This document shows, piece after piece, positions 56,607 to 60,258 of a DNA stretch of 60,258 bases. This DNA comes from Atopobiaceae bacterium (GTDB lineage: Bacteria; Actinomycetota; Coriobacteriia; Coriobacteriales; Atopobiaceae). The stretch covers positions 1-60,258 of the forward strand of contig JAFWKQ010000006.1 in assembly GCA_017545665.1 (NCBI GenBank), given 5' to 3'. Numbering within the stretch: position 1 is the stretch's first letter; each line of letters begins with the position of its first letter. The translations under genes were made by a program, and so were the position numbers. The notes under the pieces were generated by a model. It was not told where the DNA came from. It ran no database searches and saw only the letters and a list, made by a program, of their open reading frames with translations.

Positions 56607-57035
56607 ATGATTGACCAACTCACGGTGTTTTTGCCAAACGAACCAGGAACGCTCGCAAAGATGGCTAAGGTCCTGGGAGACAACAACATCCAGATGCATG
56701 CCCTTATGGTTGCAGATACGGCGGACTTCGGTATTGTGCGCATTATTTGCGATACGCCCAAACGAGCCTCCCAAGCGCTTGCGGACAAAGGGTATCGCGC
56801 TGCCACTACGCAAGTTGCCGCATTTGACGTGGAAAACGTTCCCGGGGGTCTTGCAAAGATACTGCGCAAGCTTTCGGACGTGCAGCTGAACGTGGAATAC
56901 GCCTACTGTGCTTCCATTGGCTCGAGGACGGTGGACGTGCTAAAGCTAACGGGCGATCCCATTGGAGCTAAACTCGTACGGGCGGGAATGCGTGATTTGG
57001 GGCCCGCGGATGTGTACGAGCCCGATTCAGAGTAG
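56607..57035 (+). CDS. Double ACT-domain protein
   Basis: A 142-residue protein made of two ACT domains (about 1-68 and 69-142). The first reads MIDQLTVFLPNEPGTLAKMAKVLGDNNIQM, the second FDVENVPGGLAKILRKLSDVQLNVEYAYC. Stand-alone pairs of this kind bind amino acids and act as sensors; the ligand and partner are unknown. GGAAGGGGG precedes ATG. It lies 12 bp before the SpoIIE gene, so it may be co-expressed with the switch proteins. Confidence 0.87.
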   Translation: MIDQLTVFLPNEPGTLAKMAKVLGDNNIQMHALMVADTADFGIVRIICDTPKRASQALADKGYRAATTQVAAFDVENVPGGLAKILRKLSDVQLNVEYAYCASIGSRTVDVLKLTGDPIGAKLVRAGMRDLGPADVYEPDSE

Positions 57036-57047
57036 CGTGCGTAACTA

Positions 57048-59255
57048 ATGACAAACGAACTCATGCGTAACGATGCGTTGGGCGTGGTGACTCACGACGA
57101 AACCGCCATGCTGGCGTCGTTGTTGGCGCTCACTTCCGATGCAGTGTTGGTCTTTAACGAGAGCGGCCGCATTCTGTTGGCAAACGAAGAGGCTGAACGT
57201 GTGTTTAGGGCGTTATCTGGGAGCCTGACTACGCAAAACGTGCGTATGCTCTTTCCGCCAACGGCAACCTCAACTATGCCAGACGCCTCCTTGGAGGAAT
57301 CCTTGCCCTTTTTGCTGGACGGCTCTTCCAATACGCTGATTTGCGAGACTCACGACGGGCGTCATGTGCGCATGCAAGTGCGTTGCGAGAGGATGCATAC
57401 CGAGACCGCTGCCTATATGCTTTGTGCGCGTGTGCTCATAGGCGAAGATGGCAAACAAGATGGTGACGAGCGCTTGCTAGACGAGCTTTCACGTGCCAAC
57501 AGGCGTTTGTCTGGAACGCTTGGTATCGTGCTGGGAACTTTGGACTCGCTTGATGTGGGAACCCTGTTTAATCGCATTCTTGACGAGATAACCGAAACCA
57601 TGGATGCATGGGCCACGTTGGCGTATGTGGCTGAGCACGATGGATATAGGTTGCGCGGGACTACAGAGTCCTTGGGCAATGCCCCCGTGCCCTCATTTGT
57701 TGGATACGATGACCCATTGGCGCAGTTGGCTTCGGCGCGGGGAAGTTCGGCACGAATGCAGGTGGTAGCGCCGACAAGAAAGGATCTCAGGCAGGGCGCA
57801 TTGCGTGAGCGAACCGTAATCTGTGAGGACACTGGAGCATCGATATCCATTAGCACGGTCTCGCTACCGCCCTTTCTTTGCTTTGTGACTGTTCCCATAT
57901 GGTTCGGGGGGCAGATGATCGCGTTGCTCATTGTGGGATGGCGTCACGCACGCAAGCTTCGGAAGGATGACCTGGCGCTACTTGACGCCGTCGCCGAGTA
58001 TTTGTCGGTGCAGTTGGCAGGTGCGTTTGCCGCCATGAGGGCACAGCACGCCGAGCACCTTGACTCATTGGCATCGGAATTGCGCGAGCGCCTTCTTACG
58101 AGCCCAAAGCTCGATGCAAAGCTCGTTGAGTCCGTGTTTTTGGATGCGGCCTCGGCCATTGAGTCCACATGCGCTTCCCTGGTGGGCAATGTGCACCAAA
58201 GGACAACCGTTTGCTCCTTTGCGGAAGGGGATATGCAAACGGTTCCAACGGGGATGCTTCATACAATGGAGGACGAGAGGCTACCGATGGTTCTGGATGT
58301 ATCCCAAGTCGAGGGCCTTTGCCTCTGGCTTGAGCGATTGGGTGAGCCGACGCAGGGTCTTTACGTGCAACTTGGCCAGCTCGAAGGTGCCCAGCGCGGA
58401 TTCTTGCTCCTCAAGGACTCCAAGGAAGAGCCTTTTGAGGAGAGTGACAAGTCATTTGTAAGACGCTTGGCCGAGGATGTGCTCGAAGTCGAGGAGGGCG
58501 AGCGGACGCGCAAGCGAGACACGCGCATATCGCAGGCGCTGCAGCGTGGTATGCGCAACGAGCTCCAACGGGTGGACGGCCTGTCCACGCAGAGCGTGTA
58601 CTCCTCCGCTACCGAAGCGGCCTACGTGGGTGGCGACTTCTATGACCTGGTGCGACTGCCCGACCGACATGCCTGTGTGGTTATGGGCGACGTTTCGGGC
58701 AAGGGCGTGGAAGCGGCTTCGGTTTCGTCGGCTGTTAAGACGGCGCTGAGCGCCTACGCGTGGGAGGGTCTTACACCTGCGCGCATGGTATCGCTGCTCA
58801 ATGACTTCCTGCTCGGCTTTTCTCGTTTGGAAACCTTTGCGACGCTGTTTGTGGGTGTGATCGATTTGCCAAAGGGCGTGCTGACCTATTGCTCTGCCGG
58901 TCACCCACCCGCGTTAATGGTGCGAGCGCGCACGGGTGAACTTACCTCTCTCGACGTGCAGTCAGGCGTGGTGGGAGCGTTTGCCAACATGCGCTATTCG
59001 AATGGCGAAGTGGCGCTGGAGAACGGGGACACGCTGTTGCTCTATACCGATGGCGTTACGGAGGCACGAAACAAGGAGGGCGCGTTTTTTGGCGAGGATG
59101 GCCTGCGTGAGGTGGTATCACGTGAGAGTGCCGTTGGTTACCAGGGATTGTGCGATCGCATCGTGGGTGCCGTGGCGTCGTTTGCCGGCGGAAGTCTGGA
59201 AGACGACGTGGCCTTAGTGGTACTTCGCCTCGATGAGGTGGGTACGTCCTTGTAG
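57048..59255 (+). CDS. PAS/GAF-SpoIIE (PP2C) serine phosphatase
   Basis: A 735-residue cytosolic phosphatase of the partner-switching type. Residues about 20-130 form a PAS-like domain (LALTSDAVLVFNESGRILLANEEAERVFR), about 165-330 a GAF domain, about 340-480 a less clear second GAF-like region, and about 500-735 the SpoIIE/PP2C domain (VGGDFYDL, VVMGDVSGKGVEAA, YCSAGHPPALM, LLYTDGVTEARN, DDVALVVLRL) with the metal-binding Asp residues. It should dephosphorylate the STAS domain encoded next. Both sensing domains are soluble, so the signal is probably a small molecule or redox state. Confidence 0.88.
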   Translation: MTNELMRNDALGVVTHDETAMLASLLALTSDAVLVFNESGRILLANEEAERVFRALSGSLTTQNVRMLFPPTATSTMPDASLEESLPFLLDGSSNTLICETHDGRHVRMQVRCERMHTETAAYMLCARVLIGEDGKQDGDERLLDELSRANRRLSGTLGIVLGTLDSLDVGTLFNRILDEITETMDAWATLAYVAEHDGYRLRGTTESLGNAPVPSFVGYDDPLAQLASARGSSARMQVVAPTRKDLRQGALRERTVICEDTGASISISTVSLPPFLCFVTVPIWFGGQMIALLIVGWRHARKLRKDDLALLDAVAEYLSVQLAGAFAAMRAQHAEHLDSLASELRERLLTSPKLDAKLVESVFLDAASAIESTCASLVGNVHQRTTVCSFAEGDMQTVPTGMLHTMEDERLPMVLDVSQVEGLCLWLERLGEPTQGLYVQLGQLEGAQRGFLLLKDSKEEPFEESDKSFVRRLAEDVLEVEEGERTRKRDTRISQALQRGMRNELQRVDGLSTQSVYSSATEAAYVGGDFYDLVRLPDRHACVVMGDVSGKGVEAASVSSAVKTALSAYAWEGLTPARMVSLLNDFLLGFSRLETFATLFVGVIDLPKGVLTYCSAGHPPALMVRARTGELTSLDVQSGVVGAFANMRYSNGEVALENGDTLLLYTDGVTEARNKEGAFFGEDGLREVVSRESAVGYQGLCDRIVGAVASFAGGSLEDDVALVVLRLDEVGTSL

Positions 59256-59387
59256 ATGACGAGTCTTTTGGGCGGATTGAGGTACTTTGCCCTTTAACGA
59301 GAGCCATTTACCCATTGTTTTGTTCTCTATTGCAAAAAAGTCTTGTTGTCGTGCATGGCAGAAGACCAAATTGGGAACAAGGACTAC

Positions 59388-60113
59388 ATGTCACACGAAC
59401 ACGACATAGTACTCGTACCGCTTTCGGGAGACCTTTGCGTGCGCACGGCGCCTGCGCTAAAGGCTACTCTGGAACGTCTTGTGCAGCAGGGCAGCAGACG
59501 CATCATCCTCAATATGGCCGATGTGTCTTTTGTTGACTCTGCTGGCATGGCGGTTTTGTTTAGCACCATACGACGCATGCGAGAGCAGGAGGGCCTACTC
59601 TCGCTGGTAAACGTGACGCCTGACGTGCTTCGTGCACTCAAGATTGCGCGTATGGTGGATTATGTTCCCGTGAGCGCTGCGGGGAGCAAGCGGGAAGTGA
59701 CTGAGCTAGATCCTGCAGTCCAACCGCTCTGGCGCACGAGCCTGCCAGTGGATGCAGACGATCTCCATGCCACTCGCGTGCGTATCGAACAGCTTGCGGG
59801 GCAATTGTCGTTCTCCCATGACGCCGTGTTTGACCTCACGCTGGCCGCTGGCGAAGCATTGGGAAATGCAGCGGACCATACTTGCGGAGAGGGAATACTC
59901 GCTACGGTAAGCGGGTATCCCGATCGGATGGTTATTGAGGTAAGCGATTGTGGCGAAGGATTTGACATACAAAAGGCCGAAGCTCATGTGCCGCAGGAAG
60001 ACGAGGAGCGAGGCAGGGGCATAAAGCTCATGCAGCTGCTGGTGGATTCGGTGAGCATACAAGAACGTCGCTTTGGCTGCGGTACGGTAGTGCGCTTAGT
60101 AAAGCTCGTTTAG
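59388..60113 (+). CDS. Fused STAS (anti-anti-sigma) and HATPase (anti-sigma kinase) protein
   Basis: A 241-residue fusion of RsbV-like and RsbW-like domains. Residues 1-105 are STAS with the phosphorylatable Ser51 in DVSFVDSAGM. Residues about 120-241 are a GHKL kinase domain: N-box E156/N160 in AAGEALGNAADH, G1 box SDCGEGFD, G2 box ERGRGIKLMQLL. Elsewhere these are two proteins that bind each other reversibly; joining them suggests intramolecular switching. The SpoIIE phosphatase is directly upstream. No sigma factor is in the window. ATG 59388 has AAGGA 4 bases upstream; ATG 59355 is an alternative without a site. Confidence 0.88.
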   Translation: MSHEHDIVLVPLSGDLCVRTAPALKATLERLVQQGSRRIILNMADVSFVDSAGMAVLFSTIRRMREQEGLLSLVNVTPDVLRALKIARMVDYVPVSAAGSKREVTELDPAVQPLWRTSLPVDADDLHATRVRIEQLAGQLSFSHDAVFDLTLAAGEALGNAADHTCGEGILATVSGYPDRMVIEVSDCGEGFDIQKAEAHVPQEDEERGRGIKLMQLLVDSVSIQERRFGCGTVVRLVKLV

Positions 60114-60180
60114 CATATGTGCTGATTCGCGCCTCTGAACAGGCAAAACGAAGCACGAGCGTTTGTGTGGAGGCGTCAGA

Positions 60181-60258
60181 GCCGCCCAGGCACCCTCCCA
60201 CGCCGCCCCGCGGGCGGCGACTCACGAAGTGAGCGAGCGAAGCGAGCGCGGAGCCGCA
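60181..60258. repeat. Half copy of the long-palindrome repeat at the right edge
   Basis: The left arm (GCCCAGGCACCCTCCCACGC...) and the complete core (60216-60257, GGCGACTCACGAAGTGAG ... GCGGAGCCGC) are present; the right arm lies outside the window. It begins about 70 bp after the STAS/HATPase stop. Confidence 0.8.

Overview
The window is about 60 kb of moderately GC-rich bacterial chromosome with dense, mostly co-directional genes. Gene content and style (RapZ-WhiA, SecG, an ATP-grasp peptidoglycan ligase of the D-aspartate-ligase type, SARP-like response regulator with a LytS-type kinase, SpoIIE/STAS switch) suggest a Gram-positive actinobacterium of the Coriobacteriia, probably close to Olsenella/Atopobium. 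This assignment is inference from family resemblance; no rRNA or other taxonomic marker lies here. No prophage, integrase, transposase or CRISPR array was seen.

Layout. 0.2-12.2 kb (+): SNF2 helicase, small membrane zinc-ribbon protein, CoaE, lytic transglycosylase, UvrB, a DUF2974 alpha/beta-hydrolase-like protein, a GH1 6-phospho-beta-glucosidase and a second zinc-ribbon membrane protein. 12.2-18.0 kb (-): a translationally coupled trio (HI0933-type flavoprotein, FAD-dependent dehydrogenase, GNAT acetyltransferase), a CDF metal exporter and an Mrp-type Fe-S carrier ATPase. 18.2-28.5 kb (+): UvrA behind a candidate LexA box, a secreted NlpC/P60 hydrolase, a complete branched-chain amino-acid ABC transporter (livJHMGF order) and a YbaK-type deacylase. 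28.7-37.5 kb (+): an acidic Pro/Glu-repeat protein, then a histidine operon hisZ-G (one fused gene), D, C, B, H, A, F, I. 37.5-43.2 kb (+): a cell-wall block of MurJ, a FemAB-type transferase and a two-domain PLP-aminotransferase-like/ATP-grasp ligase fusion. 43.4-51.1 kb (+): tRNA-Asn, UvrC, RapZ, WhiA and the glycolytic genes gap-pgk-tpiA. 51.2-60.1 kb: a two-component system (-), a CtpE-like P-type ATPase (+), SecG, tRNA-Leu, a double-ACT protein, a SpoIIE-type phosphatase and a fused STAS+HATPase switch protein (+).

The non-coding DNA is the most unusual part. A dispersed family of very long palindromes shares a core of about 40 bp (starting GGCGACTCACGAAGTGAG), while the flanking arms differ from copy to copy and yet remain perfectly or nearly self-complementary (up to 35 bp without a mismatch). 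Complete copies lie at 28.5, 39.4, 43.2 and 45.6 kb, half copies lie at both window edges, and a related longer palindrome without the same core lies at 7.5 kb. They sit just behind gene ends. Separate short-palindrome families (TGACAAGGGGACAGGTCA, ACAAAGGGGACTGTCCCC, GGCAAAGGGGATACTCCCC, an alternating CACGAGCCGCCA array, and a CACTGTTCGCGATTCCGGCAA array) fill other gaps and in two places supply the stop codon of a gene.

The best candidates for undescribed biology are this palindrome family, the aminotransferase-like/ATP-grasp fusion beside FemAB and MurJ (with an internal ribosome-binding site at the domain junction), the HisZ-HisG fusion, and the RsbV-RsbW-like fusion behind a SpoIIE phosphatase.
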